This document shows, one piece after another, positions 8,016-13,647 of a stretch of 39,780 nucleotides of DNA; position 1 is the stretch's first letter, and the number at the start of each line of letters is the position of its first letter. The position numbers and the translations under genes were made by a program. Source of the stretch: a virus; IMG/VR virus record IMGVR_UViG_3300046522_000272, positions 1 through 39,780 of that record; one strand, 5' to 3'. The notes under the pieces were generated by a model. The model was given only the letters and a program-made list of their open reading frames with translations, had not been told where the DNA came from and ran no database searches.

Positions 8016-8120
8016 TTAAAAACCGAAAACGTAGGTGCGCACGGCGCGGGCGGCTGCCTTGCGCGGACGGAAGCCGGCGCGCAGGGACAGGCGGTACTGG
8101 TTCAGGATGTGGCGGATCAT
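8016..8120 (-). CDS. Very small basic protein
   Basis: 34 aa, with a net strong positive charge (many Arg/Lys, e.g. RAGFRPRKAAARAVR). A Shine-Dalgarno-like GAGG lies 5 nt before the ATG at 8120, and the gene fills the gap between recT and the next gene. No family recognised; it may bind nucleic acid. Confidence 0.55.
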   Translation of the reverse strand: MIRHILNQYRLSLRAGFRPRKAAARAVRTYVFGF

Positions 8121-8135
8121 GTTTTCCTCGTGGGG

Positions 8136-8342
8136 TTACCAGTTGCGGATTTCGTTGCGGCGCGCGACCAGCACGACGGCGTGCACGCGCATGTTCTTTT
8201 CCATGCCGACCAGGTCTGCGCGCAGCTGCATGTAGTGCTCCGCGTGGGCCTCGGCCTCGGCGATCTGCAGCTCGGCCAGCCACAGGGCCGCGGGCTTGAT
8301 CAGCTTGCGCACCAGGCGGCGCGCGATTCGGGCGGCGATCAC
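8136..8342 (-). CDS. Small hypothetical helical protein
   Basis: 68 aa, Ala/Arg/Leu-rich and probably one or two long amphipathic helices (WLAELQIAEAEAHAEHYMQL). Its start overlaps the stop of the upstream gene (ATGA). No family recognised. Confidence 0.65.
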   Translation of the reverse strand: MIAARIARRLVRKLIKPAALWLAELQIAEAEAHAEHYMQLRADLVGMEKNMRVHAVVLVARRNEIRNW

Positions 8343-8716
8343 TTGGCACGCTCCGCGAGCAAAGCGTCGGCCACGGCATAGGCGTTTGCGGCGATCTTCT
8401 GCGCTACGGTTTGCTCGCCATCCGGATAGGCGTAATCGGGCATCATGTAGCTGGTATCTGCGCTGGTGGCAACGGACTGCGCCGCCGCGATCTTGGCCGC
8501 GAAGTAGTCGCGCAGCGTCATCCCGCCTTCCACGGCGTCCGCATCGTTCCGGACCACGTGCGGGAACGCCGGGCCGCCAGCCTGGGCAAGCGCGATGGCG
8601 CGCGAGGTTGCCGTGTCACCGTTCTCGTAGTGACCCGATTTGCCGCATGGGCAGATATAGGGCGTCGGCGTACTTTCCGGTGCTCGCTTTCCGCAATGCC
8701 TGCACGTGATGATCAT
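8339..8716 (-). CDS. Zinc-ribbon-like phage protein
   Basis: 125 aa. An N-terminal CRHCGK...CPCGKSG gives four cysteines in C-x2-C and C-x-C pairs, a probable zinc ribbon. The middle (GGPAFPHVV, then GGMTLRDYFAAKIAAAQ) is a motif seen in many small prophage proteins of unknown role. The start at 8716 is supported by GAGGAG about 8 nt upstream and by the position of the zinc ribbon. Confidence 0.7.
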   Translation of the reverse strand: MIITCRHCGKRAPESTPTPYICPCGKSGHYENGDTATSRAIALAQAGGPAFPHVVRNDADAVEGGMTLRDYFAAKIAAAQSVATSADTSYMMPDYAYPDGEQTVAQKIAANAYAVADALLAERAK

Positions 8717-9096
8717 CCTGCTGCTCCTCGTTCTGGCCGGCGCCGCCGGCGGTTGTTGTTCGGTCGGGCTTTCACCATGTCCCGCATGGGCCTGTGCGCC
8801 TACAGGCTGGCGTCCCACTGCATGGCTTTGCCTTTACGCGGAACTGTGCTGCCCCATGCTTCCCCGCGGCCGGTCTCCCCCGGCTGCCACCGATCTCTGC
8901 GCAGGTTCGGTATCGCTGGCCCTTCGTGGACATTTAGAGACCGTCTTGAAGGGCGAAGTCATCCAGTCTTTCGGCACTGCTGCTGTTCGGTGCCGTCTGT
9001 TCCGGCTGCCAGGGCATTCGAGATCCCACTCCCTCAATTTGCTGACCCGAGTGCAGGGCAAGGCACGCGTTGAAGGGGCGCGCCGCTCCTATTCGG
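8717..9096. other. 380-bp stretch without a supported gene
   Basis: No reading frame here has convincing codon use or a ribosome binding site. A 75-codon frame on the minus strand (8834-9061) has a Cys/Arg/Ser-rich, low-quality translation. I see no clear promoter or terminator. It may be a decayed gene or untranslated leader within the leftward operon. Confidence 0.5.
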
Positions 9097-9489
9097 TCAA
9101 GCGGGCTCTCGTGTGAAGAAGTGGTTCCAGACGCGCTGCTGGATGCGTTCGTCCTGCGCAGCCTCGGCGCGGCGCTTCTCGGCGTCTTCGAGATCGCCCT
9201 GGGCCAGCGGCAGGACGTATGCGTAGATGGCGAAGTTCACGACTTCGGCGATGCGCGTGCCCACCAGAACGGACTTGCCGACCACGGCGGCGCGAACCAG
9301 TGCTTCGGCCTCGTCCTCGTCACAGTTCAGGCTGCGGTCGCCGCGCAGCACGCTGGCCAGCTCGGCCACGGCGCGCACGATCGTCTTGCGGCCGGCGAGG
9401 ATGTCGTTTTCGGTTGCGTGGATTCGGGCGTCGATCAAGCGCTGCAGCTGCTGCTCGCGCGCCTCGGCGTCGTAGGGGAAGCGGTCCAT
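9097..9489 (-). CDS. Hypothetical helical protein
   Basis: 130 aa, largely helical and charged (AEAREQQLQRLIDARIHATE, later LEDAEKRRAEAAQDERIQQR), with a mildly hydrophobic stretch near 78-95 (IAEVVNFAIYAYVLPLA). The ATG at 9489 is one base after the upstream stop codon, which decides the start. No family recognised. Confidence 0.7.
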   Translation of the reverse strand: MDRFPYDAEAREQQLQRLIDARIHATENDILAGRKTIVRAVAELASVLRGDRSLNCDEDEAEALVRAAVVGKSVLVGTRIAEVVNFAIYAYVLPLAQGDLEDAEKRRAEAAQDERIQQRVWNHFFTREPA

Positions 9490-9490
9490 G

Positions 9491-9688
9491 TCAGGATCCC
9501 TTACGGCCAAACGCGTGCCAGATACCTGGGGCGAAGAACATCAGCACGTAGACATAGAAGCCGCTGACAAAGCCCACGAAACCGAGCTTGCCGATCTGCG
9601 CGCCGAAAAGCTTGACGATGAGCCCGCCCGCCAGAACCATCAGTGGGTTCCAGATGAGAAGGACGAAGAGGGTAAAGCTGCTGGACAT
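9491..9688 (-). CDS. Small two-helix membrane protein
   Basis: 65 aa with two hydrophobic segments (~4-30, FTLFVLLIWNPLMVLAGGLI; ~38-57, LGFVGFVSGFYVYVLMFFA). It is the first gene behind the leftward promoter, so it should be expressed immediately after infection or induction. The start at 9688 has GGAG about 9 nt upstream. The size recalls holins, but lysis genes lie elsewhere in the genome; superinfection exclusion or host modification are alternatives. Function unknown. Confidence 0.7.
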   Translation of the reverse strand: MSSSFTLFVLLIWNPLMVLAGGLIVKLFGAQIGKLGFVGFVSGFYVYVLMFFAPGIWHAFGRKGS

Positions 9689-9731
9689 CGTGGGTCTCCA
9701 TCTGCCCTGCTGGGCTCGTTGCGATGGAGTT

Positions 9732-9760
9732 ACTTTAGTTCTTACTAAACCAAGTGTCAA
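9732..9760 (-). promoter_or_regulatory. Leftward early promoter (PL-like)
   Basis: Reading leftward, TTGACA (9760-9755), a 17-bp spacer, then TAAAGT (9737-9732). The -35 box is perfect and the -10 box matches 4 of 6. Transcription should start near 9725 and run through all leftward genes to int. Both operators listed at this site overlap it. Confidence 0.85.
9733..9750. promoter_or_regulatory. Repressor operator at PL, site 1
   Basis: CTTTAGTTCTTACTAAAC: half-sites TTTAG and CTAAA around a 6-bp centre, the same 6-6-6 pattern as the sites at 11666 and 11704. It lies between the -10 and -35 boxes of PL, so binding would block transcription. Confidence 0.75.
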
Positions 9761-9773
9761 GCATTTACTAAAC
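9756..9773. promoter_or_regulatory. Repressor operator at PL, site 2
   Basis: GTCAAGCATTTACTAAAC: the right half-site is perfect and the left one matches 4 of 6. It covers the -35 box of PL. Its centre is 23 bp from site 1, about two helical turns, which suits cooperative binding on one face. Confidence 0.65.
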
Positions 9774-9832
9774 TACTGTGCGAAAATTGCTCTGCCCGAA
9801 TACCTCGAGCGCGCCGGCCCGGCGTCAGGGCG

Positions 9833-9856
9833 AAAAAAAGCCGGCTCGTGGCCGGC
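9833..9856 (-). terminator. Terminator for leftward transcripts of the lysogeny genes
   Basis: On the minus strand GCCGGC-CACGA-GCCGGC is followed by seven T. It would stop messages running left from the repressor and cargo genes before they reach the PL region, keeping lysogenic transcription out of the lytic operon. Confidence 0.75.
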
Positions 9857-9868
9857 ATGGAGGATGGG

Positions 9869-10048
9869 ATGAAGCGAAGTGAACTGGATCAGGTGTGCGA
9901 CGCCGGAACGAGCGAGGCATTGAAGGAAAAGCTGGATACGGTGCTACGCGCCCTTGCGGGCCTGAGTGCTGGGGATGCGAGGCGCGTGCTGCGCTTCGCA
10001 AACAATGCAGTAGACGAACTGCCGGTAATGCCTATTTGTGAGCCTTGA
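9869..10048 (+). CDS. Small hypothetical protein
   Basis: 59 aa, helical and charged (SEALKEKLDTVLRALAGLSA, then GDARRVLRFANNAVDELP). GGAGG lies 5 nt before the ATG at 9869, a strong ribosome binding site. It is the only rightward gene between the two control regions. Its 3' end overlaps the neighbouring leftward gene by 17 bp. No family recognised. Confidence 0.65.
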   Translation: MKRSELDQVCDAGTSEALKEKLDTVLRALAGLSAGDARRVLRFANNAVDELPVMPICEP

Positions 10049-10214
10049 CGAATTCCGTTGCGTGCTGGAGGTCCTGCTGTAAATCCTTCCAGTTGTGCAT
10101 GGATATCCGCCCCGTCTTCATAACAAGCGCCTGGACATTTCGGCTTATTGATTGCAGCATAGCCAATTGCGCAGCCTGCATTGCCATAAACTTTTCGAAT
10201 TGTTCGTCAGTCAT
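10032..10214 (-). CDS. Small hypothetical protein of the lysogeny region
   Basis: 60 aa, Gln/Met-rich and predicted helical (EQFEKFMAMQAAQLAMLQSI). GGAG lies 5 nt before the ATG at 10214. GC is clearly lower than in neighbouring lytic genes, as for the two exported-protein genes upstream. No family recognised. Confidence 0.65.
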   Translation of the reverse strand: MTDEQFEKFMAMQAAQLAMLQSISRNVQALVMKTGRISMHNWKDLQQDLQHATEFVKAHK

Positions 10215-10235
10215 ATTCACTCCATAGTTTGGATT

Positions 10236-10265
10236 ATTCCCCGCCGCGAGCGGGGATTATTTTTA
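10236..10265. terminator. Probable bidirectional hairpin terminator
   Basis: ATTCCCCGC-CGCGA-GCGGGGAT is followed on the plus strand by TATTTTTA. It would end the rightward gene at 9869-10048; on the minus strand the T-run is weak. It sits directly downstream of the exported-protein gene at 10263. Confidence 0.6.
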
Positions 10266-10625
10266 CTTAACCTTATTAGTCGTGCCGAGGATTCCTTTAA
10301 CTGAATCCTCGGTATCTTGAATAGGGAAAGCAGACATTTTGTCATTACTGTCTATGAACATCGTCGACTGAAGCACTTGGCGCGGCGACCCAACCGGTTT
10401 TCCGTCCTTATCCATAGGAGTGTAGTTAACTAACTGCCAGACCCGCCCAGTCTGAGTGTCCAGCAAGAATCGATCGGCGCGCACGTCAGATAGTTGGCCC
10501 AAAACGAAACGGCCATTCTCAGAGGACAGGACTTTTTGCGCCGAAGCCACTGTTTTCATTGGTTCCGCTGCAAGTACGTAGGAGCTAAGTGCAACAAGCA
10601 ATCCAACTGCGAAAATTCTTTTCAT
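10263..10625 (-). CDS. Exported protein, candidate lysogenic conversion gene
   Basis: 120 aa. Residues 1-19 are a typical signal peptide (MKRIF, then a Val/Leu/Ala core ending VLAAEP) with probable cleavage after Ala-Ala. No lipobox cysteine. The mature part is hydrophilic (RFLLDTQTGRVWQLVNYTPM), suggesting a small periplasmic domain. The start at 10625 follows GAAAGAGAA. Base composition is AT-rich relative to the rest of the phage, a sign of separate acquisition. It lies downstream of the repressor on the same strand, so it is probably expressed in lysogens. Exclusion of related phages is one possible role. Confidence 0.75.
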   Translation of the reverse strand: MKRIFAVGLLVALSSYVLAAEPMKTVASAQKVLSSENGRFVLGQLSDVRADRFLLDTQTGRVWQLVNYTPMDKDGKPVGSPRQVLQSTMFIDSNDKMSAFPIQDTEDSVKGILGTTNKVK

Positions 10626-10687
10626 TTTTCTCTTTCGGGTCAATCACATGCATGCTATGGCGTCTCTATCTACAAGCAGATCTATAC

Positions 10688-10960
10688 TTATGCGCACTTG
10701 AATACTAGGTCGACTGTATGCATTCCGTCCGTCCAGGTCGGTGCTTTTGCATTTTCCGATACGACGTTGACGGAGCCGCCATGTTTGGCGCATTCACGCT
10801 CAGCATCAGCATAGGCCGCCCCCTTCGCTTTTGCGCTACCGCCTGCACCTGGAGACGCTGTTGTCGTCACGGTGTAAGTGTCCGGCCCGGATTTAAATAC
10901 GCCGGACGTTGATGCGCAGCCAGTCAATAACACCGCCGTAAGAAATACGATTCGTTTCAA
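10688..10960 (-). CDS. Outer-membrane-type lipoprotein, candidate lysogenic conversion gene
   Basis: 90 aa. Signal peptide with lipobox LLTGC (Cys15), no Asp at +2, so outer-membrane sorting is likely. The mature domain has strands (DTYTVTTTAS), AAYADAERECAKHGG, VNVVSE and a C-terminal FKC; two cysteines may form a disulfide. The arrangement resembles small phage and host lipoproteins of the YgdI/Cor type only in general shape. It begins with TTG at 10960, 13 bp after the repressor stop codon, so it is probably co-transcribed with the repressor. Confidence 0.75.
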   Translation of the reverse strand: MKRIVFLTAVLLTGCASTSGVFKSGPDTYTVTTTASPGAGGSAKAKGAAYADAERECAKHGGSVNVVSENAKAPTWTDGMHTVDLVFKCA

Positions 10961-10973
10961 AATTTAGCCCCAT

Positions 10974-11657
10974 TCAAATGTGCGTACTTTCTTTCCGAAC
11001 CACGCGTCCAATTACGATGCATTCGGCGCCCTTGCATAACTTCCGATGATATTTTCGTTGATCGGCATTATCAGAGGCGAGCCACCATTGCCCAGCATCA
11101 CGAATCATTCGCTTAACGACCGCTTCGCCTTCGTAATTCACGACATACACCGCGCCATCGACGAGCTTGGTATCGCGGGTGTTCACGACGATCACATCGC
11201 CGTCGTACAGAGCCGGCTCCATGCTTTCGCCCTTTACGACAATCGAGAGCAGCGCATCCTGCGATAACCCCTCGCGTAAGACCCACTTCCTCGGTACGCC
11301 CTGCGTCTCGCCGTCGTAGTGCTCGGGCTCGACCTGGAAACCGGTAATACCCGCCTGCACCTTCAACCTCACCTTCATGATCTGCACCAAGTCAGGGTCG
11401 TCGGGCCCGACTGCGCGGACACGCATGGCGCCCGGGATCAGATCAATCACGCCGGATACCGCGTCAGCAGCTGCACCTGGGTCGCGGTCCAGATAACCCG
11501 CGCCCATCCCGTACTGCTCCTCCAGGCGGCGAGCGACCTTCTCACCGAACGAGCCGTTCGCCTTCAGCTGAGAAAACAAGCTTTTTTCGTTCGGAGGCGT
11601 GCCGTGCTCAGCAACCCATCGGCGCAGGTTCTGCCTGCGGATTTCAATAATGTCCAT
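10974..11657 (-). CDS. cI: S24-type self-cleaving phage repressor (CI-like)
   Basis: 227 aa. The N-terminal ~60 residues (IEIRRQNLRRWVAEHG, then KSLFSQLKANGSFGEKVARR) form a DNA-binding domain. The C-terminal domain (~95-225) is LexA/S24 peptidase: Ser145 in KGESMEPAL and Lys182 in VVKRM, 37 residues apart as in the family, with a candidate Ala102-Gly103 cleavage bond (VQAGITG). RecA filament should trigger cleavage and prophage induction. The ATG at 11657 is preferred to an in-frame GTG at 11693 because the domain starts there, and a -10-like TAAACT ends only 7 nt upstream, implying a leaderless message. Confidence 0.93.
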   Translation of the reverse strand: MDIIEIRRQNLRRWVAEHGTPPNEKSLFSQLKANGSFGEKVARRLEEQYGMGAGYLDRDPGAAADAVSGVIDLIPGAMRVRAVGPDDPDLVQIMKVRLKVQAGITGFQVEPEHYDGETQGVPRKWVLREGLSQDALLSIVVKGESMEPALYDGDVIVVNTRDTKLVDGAVYVVNYEGEAVVKRMIRDAGQWWLASDNADQRKYHRKLCKGAECIVIGRVVRKESTHI

Positions 11658-11664
11658 CCGCAAC

Positions 11665-11693
11665 AGTTTAGAGATTTCTAAATTAGTATTCAC
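11665..11693 (-). promoter_or_regulatory. Repressor promoter (PRM-like)
   Basis: Leftward GTGAAT (11693-11688), 17-bp spacer, TAAACT (11670-11665). The -35 is poor (3 of 6), as expected of a maintenance promoter needing activation. The ATG at 11657 follows the -10 box by 7 nt, so the transcript probably has no leader. The operator at 11666-11683 covers the -10 box. Confidence 0.6.
11666..11683. promoter_or_regulatory. Operator over the repressor promoter
   Basis: GTTTAGAGATTTCTAAAT: 6-6-6 inverted repeat with one mismatch (GTTTAG / CTAAAT). It overlaps the -10 box of the repressor promoter, so binding by Cro (or excess repressor) would shut off repressor synthesis. Confidence 0.75.
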
Positions 11694-11722
11694 TTGACTT
11701 TAGGTTTAGCACTTACTAAACT
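11694..11722 (+). promoter_or_regulatory. Rightward early promoter (PR-like)
   Basis: TTGACT (11694-11699), 17-bp spacer, TAAACT (11717-11722): strong consensus match. The cro ATG at 11729 begins 7 nt after the -10 box, where transcription would start, so cro appears to be read from a leaderless transcript. Confidence 0.85.
11704..11721. promoter_or_regulatory. Operator over PR
   Basis: GTTTAGCACTTACTAAAC: a perfect inverted repeat of 6-bp arms around CACTTA, the best match to the operator consensus in the genome. It covers the -10 box and spacer of PR. Its centre is 38 bp from the operator at 11666. Confidence 0.85.
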
Positions 11723-11728
11723 CCGGAC

Positions 11729-11977
11729 ATGGACCTCAAAACGTATATCTCAGCCGAACGCGGACGCGCTGCAGCTTTGGCTGCCGACCTGGGCGTCTCC
11801 CCTTCCTACCTCTCGCAGATGGCCAGCGGGAAGGCGCCTATCTCTGCCGAACGATGCGTCGAGATCGAGCAGAAGACCCACGGCGTCGTTACACGGAAGC
11901 ACCTCAAGCCGGACGACTGGCAGCGCACTTGGCCCGAACTCGTCGAGAAGTCTCATCCCGAACCCCAGCCGCAGTAA
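11729..11977 (+). CDS. Cro-like helix-turn-helix regulator (YdaS type)
   Basis: 82 aa. The helix-turn-helix is RAAALAADLGVSPSYLSQMA (~12-32) followed by GKAPISAERCVEIEQKT, characteristic of the YdaS/Cro family in prophages. It is the first gene of the rightward operon, divergent from the repressor, and should compete for the same operators to favour lytic growth. No Shine-Dalgarno is present and the start lies at the predicted transcription start. A terminator overlaps its stop codon. The Pro/Gln tail (PEPQPQ) is probably disordered. Confidence 0.88.
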   Translation: MDLKTYISAERGRAAALAADLGVSPSYLSQMASGKAPISAERCVEIEQKTHGVVTRKHLKPDDWQRTWPELVEKSHPEPQPQ

Positions 11978-11992
11978 CCCCTGCGGTTTTTT
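11969..11992 (+). terminator. Terminator after cro (tR1-like)
   Basis: CCGCAG-TAACCC-CTGCGG followed by six T; the hairpin includes the cro stop codon. It separates cro from the replication genes, as lambda tR1 does, and would need readthrough or antitermination for efficient expression downstream. I recognise no N-like gene. Confidence 0.8.
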
Positions 11993-12104
11993 GTGCCCAT
12001 AAAGTTGCACACAGGCAGTTGCCCTTGAGCGATTGCACCGAATCACCCCGGCCACATGGCCGCCTCAACCCGAAGTCCTGTTTCACGAACATAGGAGAAG
12101 CACC

Positions 12105-12353
12105 ATGAAAGACCCTCGAACCATCGTAGTGAAGACGCTGTTCAACGCTGACGAGTTCGTCGCATTCAGCACGCAATGCGAAGCCGACGACGTCCCTCAG
12201 AGCAAGAAGCTGCGCGACCTCGCGCGGAGCTGGCTTGCTGAACGGAATCGTACTGCGACGCAGCATCAGCCGAAACGGCCAGCACGTGGCCATGTGATGG
12301 CCATGGTGTTGCCGAGCCGTGGCGCCCGCCCGGCCTTCTACGTGCGCAACTGA
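12105..12353 (+). CDS. Ribbon-helix-helix-like protein
   Basis: 82 aa. RTIVVKTLFNADEFVAFSTQ then VPQSKKLRDLARSWLAER has the strand-helix-helix pattern of RHH (Arc/MobC-like) DNA-binding proteins found in phages and plasmids. AGGAGA lies 7 nt before the ATG. The C-terminal 30 residues are basic and loosely structured. It is the first gene past the cro terminator, the position of cII in lambdoid phages, but there is no sequence basis for a CII assignment. Confidence 0.7.
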   Translation: MKDPRTIVVKTLFNADEFVAFSTQCEADDVPQSKKLRDLARSWLAERNRTATQHQPKRPARGHVMAMVLPSRGARPAFYVRN

Positions 12354-12377
12354 AGGCGCCACAAAAGGAACGTAACC

Positions 12378-12560
12378 ATGCAGGACCAAGAGACCCACAA
12401 GGCCACGCCGGAACAGAAGATCGTCCGGCAGGCCTACACCTGGAGCGACGCCCGCAAGGCGTACCTGGGTGATAAACAGGACGGGGACAAGCAGCGCGCG
12501 GAGTACCGGGAGCGCACAACCCTGGCCAAGATCATCGACGACGCGCGGGGGACTCGCTGA
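12378..12560 (+). CDS. Small charged hypothetical protein
   Basis: 60 aa, hydrophilic (Lys/Glu/Asp/Gln rich). AAGGAA lies upstream of the ATG, and its stop overlaps the next start (TGATG). No family recognised. Confidence 0.65.
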   Translation: MQDQETHKATPEQKIVRQAYTWSDARKAYLGDKQDGDKQRAEYRERTTLAKIIDDARGTR

Positions 12561-12766
12561 TGGATAACATCGTCTCCCGCGAAACCATTCGCGAGCGCGC
12601 ACGCGCGGCGTTTGCCCGCGGCGCCGGCCGCGACGACCACGGCATGAACTGGTTCGCGCCGGCCGTCGTCGACTGGCAGGCCGAGTGGGACCGCTGCGCA
12701 GCTGCGGAAGCGGCCGTGCTGAAGGTCAAGCCCATGCTGGCCCAGGCGGGGAGCACGCCGCCATGA
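12560..12766 (+). CDS. Small hypothetical protein
   Basis: 68 aa. An Arg/Ala-rich N-terminus (RETIRERARAAFARGAGRDD) is followed by WFAPAVVDWQAEWDRC, a pattern seen in small prophage proteins of unknown role. It overlaps both neighbours by one to four bases, so it is translationally coupled. Confidence 0.65.
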   Translation: MDNIVSRETIRERARAAFARGAGRDDHGMNWFAPAVVDWQAEWDRCAAAEAAVLKVKPMLAQAGSTPP

Positions 12767-13647
12767 CGACCACCACCGACGTGCTCGAGGCGCCGGCGCG
12801 GCCGGTGCTGCGCTACCACGGCGGCAAGTTCCGCCTGGCGCCGTGGATCCTGTCCTTCTTCCCCCGCCACTCTGTCTACGTCGAGCCGTTCGGCGGCGCC
12901 GCGTCCGTGCTGCTCCAGAAGCAGCGCGTGGGCGCCGAGTGCTACAACGACCTCGACGGCACGATCGTCAACCTCTTCCGCATCCTTCGGGATCCGGAAC
13001 GCGCGCTCGAGCTGCAGCATCTCGTCGAGCTGACCCCGTTCGCCCGCGACGAGTTCGATTGGGCCTACGAGCCGGCCGCCAGCGACATGGACCTCGCGCA
13101 CAAGACCATCATCAAATCGTTCATGGGCCACGGTTCCGACTCGGCCACCCGCGGCTGCCGCACCGGCTTCCGTTCGAAGCTGACCGACGGGCGCGTGCTG
13201 CCGGCCGTGGAGTACTCCACCTGGCCCGAGGCTATCCCCAGCTTCACACGCCGCCTGCGCGGCGTCGTCATCGAGAATCGCAACGCGCTGGAGGTCATTG
13301 AGCGCATGGATTCGCCGTCGACCCTGATCTACGCGGACCCACCGTACTGCCACAGCACCAGGTCGGCCATCATGGGCCGCTCGGCGAAGACGCACGGGTA
13401 CCGCCACGAGATGACGGACGACGACCACCGCGCGCTCGCGGCAGTATTGCACAAGGCACAGGGCATGGTCGTTCTGTCCGGATACCCGAGCGATCTGTAC
13501 GACCTCGAGCTGTTCCCCGACTGGATCCGCCACGAGCGCCGGCACGTCGCCGACGGCGGTCGCCAGCGCACCGAGGTCGTGTGGATCAACGAGGCCTGCG
13601 CCGCCGCGCTCGAACAGCAGTCCGCGCAGCAAAGGATGTTCGCATGA
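12763..13647 (+). CDS. Dam-like N6-adenine DNA methyltransferase
   Basis: 294 aa, class D12. RYHGGKFRLAPWI at ~18 and VEPFGGAASVLL at ~43 form the SAM-binding region, and YADPPYCHSTR (~186) holds the catalytic DPPY. It methylates adenine N6, probably in a short palindrome, to evade host restriction or time DNA events. No endonuclease accompanies it, so it is the second orphan methyltransferase here. The start at 12763 overlaps the upstream stop (ATGA). It is coupled to the replication gene downstream. Confidence 0.93.
   Translation: MTTTTDVLEAPARPVLRYHGGKFRLAPWILSFFPRHSVYVEPFGGAASVLLQKQRVGAECYNDLDGTIVNLFRILRDPERALELQHLVELTPFARDEFDWAYEPAASDMDLAHKTIIKSFMGHGSDSATRGCRTGFRSKLTDGRVLPAVEYSTWPEAIPSFTRRLRGVVIENRNALEVIERMDSPSTLIYADPPYCHSTRSAIMGRSAKTHGYRHEMTDDDHRALAAVLHKAQGMVVLSGYPSDLYDLELFPDWIRHERRHVADGGRQRTEVVWINEACAAALEQQSAQQRMFA

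Noticed and set aside
8834-9061. A 75-codon minus-strand frame in the only long gap
   Set aside because: Cys/Arg/Ser-rich translation, no good start signal and no recognisable pattern; reported as gap content instead.
11729-12353. A toxin-antitoxin pair formed by the YdaS-like protein and the RHH-like protein
   Set aside because: The YdaS-like gene is divergent from an S24 repressor and shares its operators, fitting a Cro role. A terminator separates it from the RHH gene.
2616-13647. A restriction-modification system
   Set aside because: Both methyltransferases lack a neighbouring endonuclease gene; they are treated as orphan phage enzymes.
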